Shown here piece after piece: positions 15,790 to 24,667 of a stretch of 64,000 bases of DNA. Source of the stretch: Mesorhizobium sp. WSM4313 (GTDB taxonomy: Bacteria > Pseudomonadota > Alphaproteobacteria > Rhizobiales > Rhizobiaceae); NCBI RefSeq assembly GCF_002294725.1, contig NZ_NSFT01000020.1:1-64000 (forward strand), read 5' to 3'. A program made the translations under genes and the position numbers. Below the pieces are notes generated by a model. The model was not told the origin of the DNA and did not search any database. It was given only the letters and a program-made list of their open reading frames with translations. Numbering within the stretch: the first letter of the stretch is position 1; each line of letters opens with the position of its first letter.

Positions 15790-16647
15790 ATGGTCAAGTT
15801 CCTGCCGCTGAAAGAAGCGGTCGCGGAAAATCTACATGACGGCGACACCGTCGCTTTCGAGGGCTTCACCCATCTGATACCCACCGCCGCCGCGCATGAG
15901 GCGATCCGCCAGGGCTTTTGCGACCTGACGCTGATCCGCATGACGCCCGACCTGATCTACGACCAGATGATCGGCATGGGCATGGCGAGGAAAATCGTCT
16001 TCTCCTATGTCGGTAATCCGGGCGTAGGCCTGCTCAGGCGCGCCCGCGACGCCATCGAGAACGGCTTTCCGCGCGTCATCGAGGTCGAGGAGTACAGCCA
16101 CGCCGGCATGGCCAATGCCTATGAGGCGGGCGCCGCCGGCCTGCCCTGCGCGGTGTTTCGCGGCTATCGCGGCGCCGGTCTTGCCGCGGTCAATCCCAAC
16201 ATCAAATCGGTCACCTGCCCGTTCACAGGCGAGGTGCTGGCGGCCGTTCCGGCGATAAGGCCCGACGTCACCTTCATCCACGCGCAGAAGGCGGACCGGA
16301 AGGGCAACGTGCTGGTCGAGGGCATCATCGGCATCCAGAAGGAAGCCGTTCTTGCCGCAAAGCGGGCAGTGGTTACGGTCGAGGAAGTGGTCGACAATTT
16401 CGCCGATCTGCACCCAAACCTCACCGTGCTGCCGAACTGGACAATCGCGGCGATTTCCGTCGTGCCGGGCGGCTCGCACCCCTCCTACACGCATGGCTAT
16501 TACGAGCGCGACAACGCCGCCTATCTCGAATGGGACGAGATCGCCGCCGACCGTGACCGCTTCCAGGCGTGGATCCGGAAGAACGTCATCGAGAGCAGCG
16601 CGGACGTCTTTGCCGGCCGCGTCGAGCACCTGAGGAAAGCCGCATGA
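15790..16647 (+). CDS. pcaI: 3-oxoadipate CoA-transferase subunit A
   Basis: A 285-residue alpha subunit of the beta-ketoadipate:succinyl-CoA transferase (family I CoA transferase). It begins MVKFLPLKEAVAENLHDGDT and continues VAFEGFTHLIPTAAAHEAI, with NPGVGLLRRARDAIENG and a central FIHAQKADRKGNVLVEG segment typical of the subunit. It catalyses, with PcaJ, activation of 3-oxoadipate using succinyl-CoA in the cytoplasm. Its stop overlaps the pcaJ start (ATGA), which matches 1:1 subunit synthesis. It is the first gene of pcaIJF, downstream of a PcaR-type operator. Confidence 0.93.
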   Translation: MVKFLPLKEAVAENLHDGDTVAFEGFTHLIPTAAAHEAIRQGFCDLTLIRMTPDLIYDQMIGMGMARKIVFSYVGNPGVGLLRRARDAIENGFPRVIEVEEYSHAGMANAYEAGAAGLPCAVFRGYRGAGLAAVNPNIKSVTCPFTGEVLAAVPAIRPDVTFIHAQKADRKGNVLVEGIIGIQKEAVLAAKRAVVTVEEVVDNFADLHPNLTVLPNWTIAAISVVPGGSHPSYTHGYYERDNAAYLEWDEIAADRDRFQAWIRKNVIESSADVFAGRVEHLRKAA

Positions 16648-17447
16648 GCGACGCGGACAATCTGGGCTTCACCTCGAACGAGATGATGACGATCGCCGCC
16701 AGCCGCGCGCTGAAAAGCGAGGATGTCTGCTTCGTCGGCATCGGCGCGCCATCGGCAGCCTGCAATGTCGCGCGACTGACCCATGCGCCCGACATCACGC
16801 TGATCTATGAGAGCGGCACCATCGGCACCGCGCCCGACGTGCTGCCGCTGTCGATCGGTGATGGCGAATTGTGCGAGACGGCGGTCACCACTGTCGCCGT
16901 GCCGGAGATGTTCCGCTACTGGCTGCAGGGCGGCCGCATCTCGATCGGCTTCCTGGGCGCCGCCCAGCTCGACAAATTCGGCAACATCAACACCACCGTC
17001 ATCGGCGACTATGCGCATCCCAAGACCCGCCTGCCCGGCGGCGGCGGTGCGCCGGAGATCGCCACCTCGTCGCGACAGGTCTACATCACCATGGCCCAGT
17101 CGAAGCGGGGCATGGTCGAGAAGATCGACTTCTTCACCTCCTTTGGCCATGGCGACGGTGGCGATCATCGCAAGCGGCTCGGCATCGATACCGCAGGGCC
17201 GACGCTTTTGATCACCGACCTCGCCATCTGGAAGCCGGACCCGGCGACCAAGGAGTTTACCGTGGTGTCGCTTCATCCCGGCGCAACGCGCGAGCAGGTG
17301 CAGGAGACTTGTGGCTGGGTCGTAAAATTCGCCGAGGCCCTTGACGAGACGCCGGCGCCGACGGAACTCGAGCTGAAGACATTGCGCGACCTGCAGGCCC
17401 GCACCAAGGCGGCGCATCAAGGGACCGCCAAAGGGAGAGCTGCATAG
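16644..17447 (+). CDS. pcaJ: 3-oxoadipate CoA-transferase subunit B
   Basis: A 267-residue beta subunit of the 3-oxoadipate CoA-transferase. The catalytic glutamate that forms the CoA thioester is expected at Glu56 in LIYESGTIG. GGGGAPEIATSSRQVYITM and DFFTSFGHGDGGDH are further family segments. The ATG at 16644 overlaps the pcaI stop, so longer upstream reading is rejected. One nucleotide step after its TAG, pcaF begins. It acts with PcaI to make 3-oxoadipyl-CoA. Confidence 0.93.
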   Translation: MSDADNLGFTSNEMMTIAASRALKSEDVCFVGIGAPSAACNVARLTHAPDITLIYESGTIGTAPDVLPLSIGDGELCETAVTTVAVPEMFRYWLQGGRISIGFLGAAQLDKFGNINTTVIGDYAHPKTRLPGGGGAPEIATSSRQVYITMAQSKRGMVEKIDFFTSFGHGDGGDHRKRLGIDTAGPTLLITDLAIWKPDPATKEFTVVSLHPGATREQVQETCGWVVKFAEALDETPAPTELELKTLRDLQARTKAAHQGTAKGRAA

Positions 17448-18653
<1,206 letters not shown>

Positions 18654-18666
18654 CCAGTCAGGCAGA

Positions 18667-19839
18667 TCAATAGGGCAAGCCGACGTAGTTTTCGGCGAGC
18701 GCGGTCGATGCGGCTCTCGAATGCACGAGATAGTCGAGCTCGGCTTCCTGGATGCGTTGGCCGAACTCTCCCGTCTCCGGAAAACGGTGCAGCATCGTCG
18801 TCATCCACCAGGAAAAGCGCACCGCTTTCCACACCCGCGCCAGCGCCTTGGCCGAATAGGCGTCGAGCCCGGCGTCTGACTTTTCGCGGTAGAATTCACG
18901 AAGCCCGGCAAACAGATAGCGCACGTCGCTGGCCGCGAGGTTGAGGCCCTTGGCGCCGGTCGGCGGCACGATATGGGCGGCGTCACCGACCAGGAACAGC
19001 CGGCCGAAGCGCATCGGCTCGGCGACGAAGGAGCGCAGCGGCGCGATCGACTTCTCGAACGATGGGCCGGTGGTGACTGCGGCAGCCGTCGCCGGCGGCA
19101 GGCGGCGGCGCAACTCGTCCCAGAAGCGGTCGTCCGACCAGGCCTCGACGCGCTCGTCGGCGGGAACCTGCACATAGTAGCGGCTGCGCTGCGGCGAGCG
19201 CATCGAACAGAGCGCGAAGCCGCGCTCGTGATTGGCATAGACCAGCTCATGGTCGGCCGGCGGCACCTCGGCCAGCACGCCCAGCCAGCCGAACGGATAG
19301 TGGCGCTCGAACGTCTTCAAGGCGTTTTCCGGCACTGATCTGCGGCTGACGCCGTGATAGCCGTCGCAGCCGGCAATGAAGTCGCAATCGATGCGGTGCG
19401 TGACGCTGTCCTTCTCGTAGGTGACGAAGGGCGACGTGCCATCGAAACCATGCAGCGCGACATTCGACGTTTCGAAGAAAGTCACCAAGTCCGCCGCCTC
19501 GCGCTTCCGCATCAGATCGAGCGTCACCTCGGTCTGGCCATAGACAGTGACATGCTTGCCGCCGGTGAGCGCGGTCATGTCGATGCGGTGCGCGCGGCCG
19601 TCGAAGGCGAGCGAAATGCCTTCATGCGGCAGGCCCTGTTCATAGAGCCTCTCCGCCGCGCCCGCTTCGCCGAGCAGGTCCACCGTGCCCTGCTCGAGCA
19701 CGCCCGCGCGTACCCGGCCAAGCACATGCTCGCGGCTCGACCGCTCGAGTATGATCGTCTCGACGCCAATCGTGGCAAGCAATTGGCCGAGCAGCAGCCC
19801 GGACGGCCCCGAGCCAATGATGGCGACTTGCGTGCGCAT
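18667..19839 (-). CDS. pobA: 4-hydroxybenzoate 3-monooxygenase
   Basis: A 390-residue flavoprotein that hydroxylates 4-hydroxybenzoate to protocatechuate with NADPH and O2. It has an N-terminal GSGPSGLLLGQLLA dinucleotide fold, a CDGYHGVSRRSVP DG-motif near residue 160 and GRLFLVGDAAHIVPPTGAKG for the FAD ribityl chain. The first codons (MRTQVAIIGSG) and the length match the family. The ATG at 19839 overlaps the pcaB stop (TGATG), so it is the last gene of a pcaDCHGB-pobA operon and feeds the ring-cleavage genes directly upstream. Confidence 0.94.
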   Translation of the reverse strand: MRTQVAIIGSGPSGLLLGQLLATIGVETIILERSSREHVLGRVRAGVLEQGTVDLLGEAGAAERLYEQGLPHEGISLAFDGRAHRIDMTALTGGKHVTVYGQTEVTLDLMRKREAADLVTFFETSNVALHGFDGTSPFVTYEKDSVTHRIDCDFIAGCDGYHGVSRRSVPENALKTFERHYPFGWLGVLAEVPPADHELVYANHERGFALCSMRSPQRSRYYVQVPADERVEAWSDDRFWDELRRRLPPATAAAVTTGPSFEKSIAPLRSFVAEPMRFGRLFLVGDAAHIVPPTGAKGLNLAASDVRYLFAGLREFYREKSDAGLDAYSAKALARVWKAVRFSWWMTTMLHRFPETGEFGQRIQEAELDYLVHSRAASTALAENYVGLPY

Positions 19840-20891
19840 CAATGACCGAGGCTCTCGATCTGTCTGGCCAACTCGGCTGCAAGCCCGAGCGCGGCCGCCG
19901 TCGCCACGACCATTTGCGGCAGGATGAGCCATTCCAGCGTCCAGGCCGAACCCGAGCGCTCCTGCTCATGCACCAGCGCCTGGTGCATGCCGGAAAGCTG
20001 GACGGCATTGAAGCGGGCGAGGGCCACCAGGGCTTCCGCCTTCACGGGATTCTGCTTGTGCGGCATGGTAGATGAACCGCCGCCGCCGGACAGCTTGATG
20101 TCAGTGCCCGCCTGCGCCATCAGCGCAACGTCCTTCCCGAACTTGCCGAGGCTGCCGGTCACCAGCGACAGCCAGCCGGCGAACTCGGCGAGCGCGTCGC
20201 GCTGATTGTGCCATTGCGGCGCGTCAGCGAGGCCAAGCTTCGCGGCAAGCGCGGCGCGCACTGCGGCGGCCTTGTCGCCGAGCTTTTCCAGCGTGCCGGC
20301 GGCGCCGCCGAACTGCACGACAAGCAGTCGGCCGGAGAGCTCCTTCAACCGTTCCTGGTGACGCTGGAGCGGCGCTCGCCAGGAAGCGATCCGGTCGGTC
20401 ACGACGATCGGTATCGCCGGCTGCATGCGCGTCACCGCCATCATCGCCCTGCCCTCGAAATCCTGTTCGAGTCCGGCGAGCCGCACGACGTTCTCGCTGA
20501 GCAGCAGGCCGACATGCTCGACCGCCCCGCTCAGGCGCAGCACCAGCGATGTATCGATCACATCCTGGCTGGTGGCGCCGAAATGAACGAATGCATCGTG
20601 CGGCACGCCAACAGCAGCCTTGATCTGTCGCACCAGTTCCGGCACCACGACGCCGTCGGCGGCGACGCCGGCGCGCAGCTTCGCCGTATCCGGCCGGAAC
20701 GCCGCCAGCGCCTTCGAGATCGCCGTCGCCGCATCGCGGGAAATCGCGCCGCACTCGGCCTCCGCCTCGGCCAGCGCCCGCTCGAAGCTGAGCATCGCGG
20801 CGATGTCGGCTTCGACGGAAAAATGTCTGGCCGCCTCTTCGTCGCCGAGCAGGCCGGAAAGCAGCGGGTGATCAAAGGGCGAAACGGTCAT
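19839..20891 (-). CDS. pcaB: 3-carboxy-cis,cis-muconate cycloisomerase
   Basis: A 350-residue member of the fumarase/aspartase superfamily that lactonises 3-carboxymuconate. The superfamily signature GGGGSSTMPHKQNPVKAE is present near residue 254, along with HFGATSQDVIDTSLVLRL. The protein is shorter than the 450-residue Pseudomonas form, which is usual for rhizobial PcaB. The start at 20891 (MTVSPFDHPLLSG) follows the pcaG stop by 11 nt, and its stop overlaps the pobA start. It acts in the cytoplasm between PcaGH and PcaC. Confidence 0.93.
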   Translation of the reverse strand: MTVSPFDHPLLSGLLGDEEAARHFSVEADIAAMLSFERALAEAEAECGAISRDAATAISKALAAFRPDTAKLRAGVAADGVVVPELVRQIKAAVGVPHDAFVHFGATSQDVIDTSLVLRLSGAVEHVGLLLSENVVRLAGLEQDFEGRAMMAVTRMQPAIPIVVTDRIASWRAPLQRHQERLKELSGRLLVVQFGGAAGTLEKLGDKAAAVRAALAAKLGLADAPQWHNQRDALAEFAGWLSLVTGSLGKFGKDVALMAQAGTDIKLSGGGGSSTMPHKQNPVKAEALVALARFNAVQLSGMHQALVHEQERSGSAWTLEWLILPQMVVATAAALGLAAELARQIESLGH

Positions 20892-20902
20892 GGCGGCCAC
20901 GG

Positions 20903-21517
20903 TCAGCTGTCGAAGAAGACCGTCTCCTTTTCGCCCTGCAGGTGGATGTCGAAGACGTAAGTATCGCCCCGGCGCTCGGCGATCAGCGTCGGCACACGCA
21001 GGCGGTGCTCGATGCGGGCGAGGATCGGGTCCTCGGCATTGGCCTTTTCCTCGTCGGAAAAATAGAGCCTGGTGTGCAGGCCGACATTGATGCCGCGCGC
21101 CACGATCCACAGCGTGATGTGCGGCGCCATCAGCCGGCCGTCGCGAAACGGCACGCGGCCCGGCTTGATCGTCCGGAACAGGCAGACGCCCGTTTCCATG
21201 TCGGTCGGCTGCCGGCCCCATCCAGGGAAATTCGGATCGGCGGCGCCGCGCAATTCCGACGGCGAATTGTAGAGCCCGTTGGCGTCCGCCTGCCAGATCT
21301 CGATCAGCGCATCCTTGAGCGGCGTGCCGGTGCCGTCGAGCACGCGGATGCGCAGCTCGATGCGCTCGCCCTTGGTCTCGCCGTTGAGCATCGTCGAGCC
21401 AAGGTCGTTCGCATAGACGCCGCCGATGCCGCAGAAATTGGGCGTCAGCCCGATATGCACGTAAGGGCCGGCGGTCTGCGAAGGGCTTTCCTTCAACCGG
21501 TCGAGCGACTGCGCCAT
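20903..21517 (-). CDS. pcaG: Protocatechuate 3,4-dioxygenase alpha subunit
   Basis: A 204-residue intradiol dioxygenase alpha chain. It begins MAQSLDRLKESPSQTAGPYV and has IEIWQADANGLYNSPSELRG and GVCLFRTIKPGRVPFRDGR. The alpha chain lacks the full iron-ligand set, which the beta chain supplies. GGAGGG precedes the ATG by 6 nt, and the ATG overlaps the pcaH stop (TGATG), so a TTG one codon upstream is rejected. With PcaH it opens the protocatechuate ring between its hydroxyl groups. Confidence 0.94.
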   Translation of the reverse strand: MAQSLDRLKESPSQTAGPYVHIGLTPNFCGIGGVYANDLGSTMLNGETKGERIELRIRVLDGTGTPLKDALIEIWQADANGLYNSPSELRGAADPNFPGWGRQPTDMETGVCLFRTIKPGRVPFRDGRLMAPHITLWIVARGINVGLHTRLYFSDEEKANAEDPILARIEHRLRVPTLIAERRGDTYVFDIHLQGEKETVFFDS

Positions 21518-22269
21518 CAATTACCCTCCGGCCTGTTCTCGAACAATGTCGAGCGGCGCCCGCGCAGCACGATGTCGAACTTGTAGGCGAGCGCATCCAT
21601 CGGGATGGTCGACTGCATGTCGAGCGCGGCGATCAGCGCCTCGATAGCTTCCCTGTTGGAAACACCGCCGACGATCGGACAACGCCAGATCAGCGGATCG
21701 CCCTCGAAATACATCTGTGTGATCAGCCGCTGCGCGAAGCCATGGCCGAACACGGAAAAATGGATATGCGCCGGCCGCCAGTCGTTCGGCCCATTCGGCC
21801 ACGGATAGGGCCCGGGCCTGACCGTGCGAAAGGCGTAGCTGCCGTCTTCGCCGGTGATCGTGCGGCCGCAGCCGCCGAAATTCGGATCAAGGGGGGCGAG
21901 ATAGGCGTCCTTCTTGTGACGGTAGCGGCCGCCGGCATTGGCCTGCCAGAATTCGAGCAGCACGCCAGGCACGCCCTTGCCCCGCTCGTCGAGCACGCGT
22001 CCATGGACGATGATGCGCTCGCCGAGGGCACTCTCGCCAGGCCTGGCGAAATTGTGGATCAGGTCGTTGTCGAGCTCGCCGAGCATCGCGTGCCCGAAGA
22101 CCGGTCCGGTCAGTTCCGACAGCGTGTTGTCGAATGCCACCAATGCCCGTTGCGGCGAGCGCAGCACCGAGCTCTTGTAGTTCGGCGTGAAGGCGGCCGG
22201 ATGCCACTGGCGGTCGCGCTGGAAGAAGGCGCCGGTCTCGGGTGAACGGTTCGAGCCTTGCTCAGCCAT
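21517..22269 (-). CDS. pcaH: Protocatechuate 3,4-dioxygenase beta subunit
   Basis: A 250-residue catalytic beta chain. The non-haem Fe(III) ligands are present with the exact family spacing: Tyr116 (NAGGRYRHK), Tyr155 (RPGPYPWPNG), His168 and His170 (DWRPAHIHFSVFG). The substrate-binding loop NFGGCGRTITGEDG lies between them. The start overlaps pcaC by 8 nt and the stop overlaps pcaG. The enzyme converts protocatechuate and O2 to 3-carboxy-cis,cis-muconate. Confidence 0.95.
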   Translation of the reverse strand: MAEQGSNRSPETGAFFQRDRQWHPAAFTPNYKSSVLRSPQRALVAFDNTLSELTGPVFGHAMLGELDNDLIHNFARPGESALGERIIVHGRVLDERGKGVPGVLLEFWQANAGGRYRHKKDAYLAPLDPNFGGCGRTITGEDGSYAFRTVRPGPYPWPNGPNDWRPAHIHFSVFGHGFAQRLITQMYFEGDPLIWRCPIVGGVSNREAIEALIAALDMQSTIPMDALAYKFDIVLRGRRSTLFENRPEGN

Positions 22270-22660
22270 GGGCGGCTCCGTCCATCTGCGCGAACACCTC
22301 CTTGGCGATCTTGAAGGCGCGGTTGGCGGCCGGAACCCCGGCATAGATCGCGACATGCAGGAAGGCTTCGCAGATGTCGTCGCGCGACGCGCCGGTATTG
22401 GCGGTGGCGCGCACATGCATGGCGACCTCCTCGTCATGGCCAAGTGCTGCAAGCAGCGCCAGCGTCACGATCGAGCGTTCGCGCTTCGACCAGCCCGGCC
22501 GCGCCCACACCGTTCCCCAGGCAGCCTCGGTGATCAATTGCTGGAACGGCCGGTCGAAATCGGTCGCGGCATCCTCGGCGCGGTCGACGTGGGGATCGCC
22601 AAGCACGGAGCGGCGGACCTCGAGACCCGTCCGGTAGCGGTTCTTCGTGACATCATCCAT
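22262..22660 (-). CDS. pcaC: 4-carboxymuconolactone decarboxylase
   Basis: A 132-residue small helical enzyme of the AhpD/carboxymuconolactone decarboxylase family. Family elements are WGTVWARPGWSKRERSIVTL, EEVAMHVRATANTGASRDDI and LHVAIYAGVPAANRA. It removes CO2 from 4-carboxymuconolactone to give the 3-oxoadipate enol-lactone. Its start overlaps the pcaD stop by 8 nt and its stop region overlaps the pcaH start by 8 nt. In some bacteria PcaC is fused to PcaD; here they are separate. Confidence 0.94.
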   Translation of the reverse strand: MDDVTKNRYRTGLEVRRSVLGDPHVDRAEDAATDFDRPFQQLITEAAWGTVWARPGWSKRERSIVTLALLAALGHDEEVAMHVRATANTGASRDDICEAFLHVAIYAGVPAANRAFKIAKEVFAQMDGAAHG

Positions 22661-23465
22661 GGGCAGACGTTTCCTCAGGCAATGAGGTGGCGAAATCGCG
22701 GATCAAGGTGACGAGCGCCTCGGGCTGCTCGATGCACGGGATGTGCGCGGCATCGCGGATCATTTCGAAGCGGGCGCCTGGGATCAGATCCGCCAGCGAG
22801 CGAACAAGGTCGGGTGGCGTCGAGCCGTCCTGATCGCCGACGATGCAGAGCGTCGGCGCAGTGATACGCCGCGCCGCGTCGGTAAGATCGGCATCGCGCA
22901 CCGCCATGCAGGTGCCGATGTAGCCAGACAGAGCCTGCCTGGTCAGCATGTTGCAGCAGCCGGCCAGGTCCGCCGCACGCTTGGCATGGAATTGCGGCGT
23001 GAACCACACTTTCATGATGCCTTCGGCGATCGCCTCGATGCCGTCGCGCTCGACAGTCGCGATGCGCGTGTTCCAGCTCTCATCCGTGCCGATCTTGTGC
23101 GCGGTGTCGCTGAGGATCAGAGCCTCGACACATTTGGGGTGGCGGGTATAGAGCCGCTGCGCGATCAGGCCGCCGACCGACAAGCCGCACAGCACGACCT
23201 TCCCGAAGCCGAAATGATCGATGAGGCCCAGCAGGTCGTCGACATGGTCGTCGATCGAGCGCACGCCGCCACCGATATCCGACAACCCATGCCCGCGCTT
23301 GTCGTAGACGAGCATCGGTATTTCGCCGGCAAGCCGCGCGACGACGTCGTCCCAGATCCGGAAATCGGTGCCCAGCGAATTGATGAAGATGATCGGACGC
23401 GACGTGCCCGTCGCCTCGATGTAGCGGTGATGCAGCGTCACGCCGCCTATGCTGACGAATGGCAC
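22653..23465 (-). CDS. pcaD: 3-oxoadipate enol-lactonase
   Basis: A 270-residue alpha/beta-hydrolase that opens the enol-lactone to 3-oxoadipate. The nucleophile is Ser96 in CGLSVGGLIA, the oxyanion region is INSLGTDFRIWDD, and the C-terminal DAAHIPCIEQPEA carries the catalytic His. I choose a GTG start at 23465, because GGAGG stands 9 nt before it and the same GGAGGATCGAAA-GTG context is copied elsewhere in the window. The ATG at 23489 would place that ribosome site inside the gene. It is the first gene of the pcaDCHGB-pobA operon, controlled by PcaQ. Confidence 0.93.
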   Translation of the reverse strand: MPFVSIGGVTLHHRYIEATGTSRPIIFINSLGTDFRIWDDVVARLAGEIPMLVYDKRGHGLSDIGGGVRSIDDHVDDLLGLIDHFGFGKVVLCGLSVGGLIAQRLYTRHPKCVEALILSDTAHKIGTDESWNTRIATVERDGIEAIAEGIMKVWFTPQFHAKRAADLAGCCNMLTRQALSGYIGTCMAVRDADLTDAARRITAPTLCIVGDQDGSTPPDLVRSLADLIPGARFEMIRDAAHIPCIEQPEALVTLIRDFATSLPEETSAHG

Positions 23466-23551
23466 GATTTCGATCCTCCAAAGCCACATTGCACCAGCGG
23501 TTTGGTTCGGTAAAATGATATTTTGCGGCGTTTCATTAACTCTGAGGTTAT
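23463..23551 (-). repeat. Promoter/leader repeat, copy A (in front of pcaD)
   Basis: Read on the minus strand, this 89-bp block runs from a PcaQ box through an AT-rich core to the pcaD ribosome site and GTG. It is roughly 80 percent identical to the inverted copy at 24502-24592 and includes a perfect 29-bp match (23496-23524 against 24529-24557). The two copies flank pcaQ like bookends. Confidence 0.85.
23536..23551 (-). promoter_or_regulatory. PcaQ box for the pcaD operon
   Basis: On the minus strand this reads ATAACC-TCAG-AGTTAA, one mismatch from the ATAACC-N4-GGTTAA motif known for Sinorhizobium PcaQ. It lies 70 bp before the pcaD start and ends 6 bp before the divergent pcaQ start, so binding there could also control pcaQ itself. 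LysR activators typically bind at such a place. Confidence 0.75.
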
Positions 23552-23557
23552 CGAACC

Positions 23558-24475
23558 ATGGCCGAAAGCCGGATCCGCTTCCGCCATCTGCAGGCCTTTC
23601 TCGAAGTCGCTCGGCAAGGCAGCGTGGCGCGCGCGGCCGACTTCCTGCATGTCAGTGCGCCGGCCGTGACCAAGACCTTGCGTGAGCTGGAGGAAGCGCT
23701 CGGCGTCGCCGTAGTCGAGCGCGACGGGCGCGGCATCCGGGTCACGCGTCTCGGCGAGATCTTCCTCGGCCATGCCGGCTCGGCGATCTCGGCGCTGAAG
23801 CGCGGCGTCGATTCCGTGCGCCAGGACGGCGCTCTCCATCGCGACCCGATCCGCATCGGCGCGCTACCGACGGTGTCGGCGCGCGTGATGCCGCTCGCCA
23901 TGAACCTGTTCCTCGAGGAAAACACCGGCGCCGCGCTCAAGATCGTCACCGGCGAGAACGCCGTGCTGCTCGAACAGTTGCGCGTCGGCGCGCTCGACCT
24001 CGTCGTCGGCCGGCTCGCGGCGCCGGAGCACATGACCGGCTTCTTCTTCGAACATCTCTATTCCGAGCAGGTGCTGTTCGTGGTGCGGGCCGGGCATCCC
24101 CTGTCGGAACCCGGGGCAGACATCTTCGCGCGGCTCGACGACTTCCCCGTCCTGATGCCGACGCGGGAATCCGTCATACGCCCCTTCGTCGACCGGCTCT
24201 TCATCACCAACGGCATGACCGCGCCCGCCACGGAGATCGAAACCGTTTCTGATTCCTTCGGCCGTTCCTTCATGCGCCAGAGCAATGCGGTGTGGATCAT
24301 CTCGGCCGGCGTCGTTGCCAATGAGATCGCCAGCGGCGCTTTCGTCGCACTGCCGGTGGATACGGAGGAGACCAAAGGGCCGGTGGGTTTGACCATGCGC
24401 ACCGACACCGCGCCCTCGCCCGCCTTCACCATCCTGTTGCAGACGATCCGCGAAGCCGCGCGGCACCACGCCTGA
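23558..24475 (+). CDS. pcaQ: LysR-type activator of protocatechuate genes
   Basis: A 305-residue LysR regulator. The N-terminal helix-turn-helix covers RFRHLQAFLEVARQGSVARA and ADFLHVSAPAVTKTLRELEE. The effector domain includes RIGALPTVSARVMPLAMNLF and DLVVGRLAAPEHMTGFFFEH. It matches PcaQ, which responds to beta-carboxymuconate-type intermediates and activates pcaDCHGB. It is divergent from pcaD and lies between two PcaQ boxes, the second in front of the transporter operon. The ATG is only 6 bp from the first box, so autoregulation is likely and the 5' leader must be very short. Confidence 0.93.
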   Translation: MAESRIRFRHLQAFLEVARQGSVARAADFLHVSAPAVTKTLRELEEALGVAVVERDGRGIRVTRLGEIFLGHAGSAISALKRGVDSVRQDGALHRDPIRIGALPTVSARVMPLAMNLFLEENTGAALKIVTGENAVLLEQLRVGALDLVVGRLAAPEHMTGFFFEHLYSEQVLFVVRAGHPLSEPGADIFARLDDFPVLMPTRESVIRPFVDRLFITNGMTAPATEIETVSDSFGRSFMRQSNAVWIISAGVVANEIASGAFVALPVDTEETKGPVGLTMRTDTAPSPAFTILLQTIREAARHHA

Positions 24476-24501
24476 CGATCGGGCTAGCAGTTCGAATTTC
24501 G

Positions 24502-24517
24502 CTAACCCAGCGGTTAA
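24502..24517 (+). promoter_or_regulatory. PcaQ box for the importer operon
   Basis: CTAACC-CAGC-GGTTAA, one mismatch from the ATAACC-N4-GGTTAA PcaQ motif. It is 140 bp before the binding-protein start and 11 bp before a TAAAAT hexamer, a spacing that suits a LysR activator site. The inner TAACC and GGTTA arms are perfectly symmetric. Confidence 0.78.
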
Positions 24518-24592
24518 TAAAACACCGTAAAATATCATTTTACCGAACCAAACCGCTAGTGCAATGTGATCTCCGGAGGATCGAAAGCCGTG
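24502..24592 (+). repeat. Promoter/leader repeat, copy B (in front of the aromatic-acid ABC operon)
   Basis: A 91-bp block that duplicates, in inverted orientation, the pcaD promoter and leader at 23463-23551, down to GGAGGATCGAAA and a GTG codon. It contains the near-symmetric core TAAAAT-ATC-ATTTTA at 24528-24542, which also includes a possible -10 element. The copy places the downstream importer under PcaQ. Confidence 0.85.
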
Positions 24593-24667
24593 CCGTCCGG
24601 CCGCAAGCGGAAGACCCGTTTGCCGTCGTGTCGAACGGCGACTGAGGGAGGAGCAGATGTCTCATAA
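24590..24667 (+). CDS. Candidate 25-codon leader peptide overlapping the binding-protein start
   Basis: A GTG preceded by GGAGG at the proper distance opens a frame of 25 codons that begins VPSGRKRKTRLP, is rich in Arg and Lys, and ends in TAA at 24665-24667, 8 nt inside the next gene in another frame. The GTG and ribosome site are the duplicated start of pcaD; the rest is not pcaD. It is therefore either a relic of the promoter duplication or a functional upstream frame coupled to the importer gene. No protein evidence exists in the sequence. Confidence 0.4.
   Translation: MPSGRKRKTRLPSCRTATEGGADVS

Noticed and set aside
24590..24667. The GTG at 24590 as a second pcaD gene
   Set aside because: Only the promoter, ribosome site and first codon resemble pcaD; the following codons do not.
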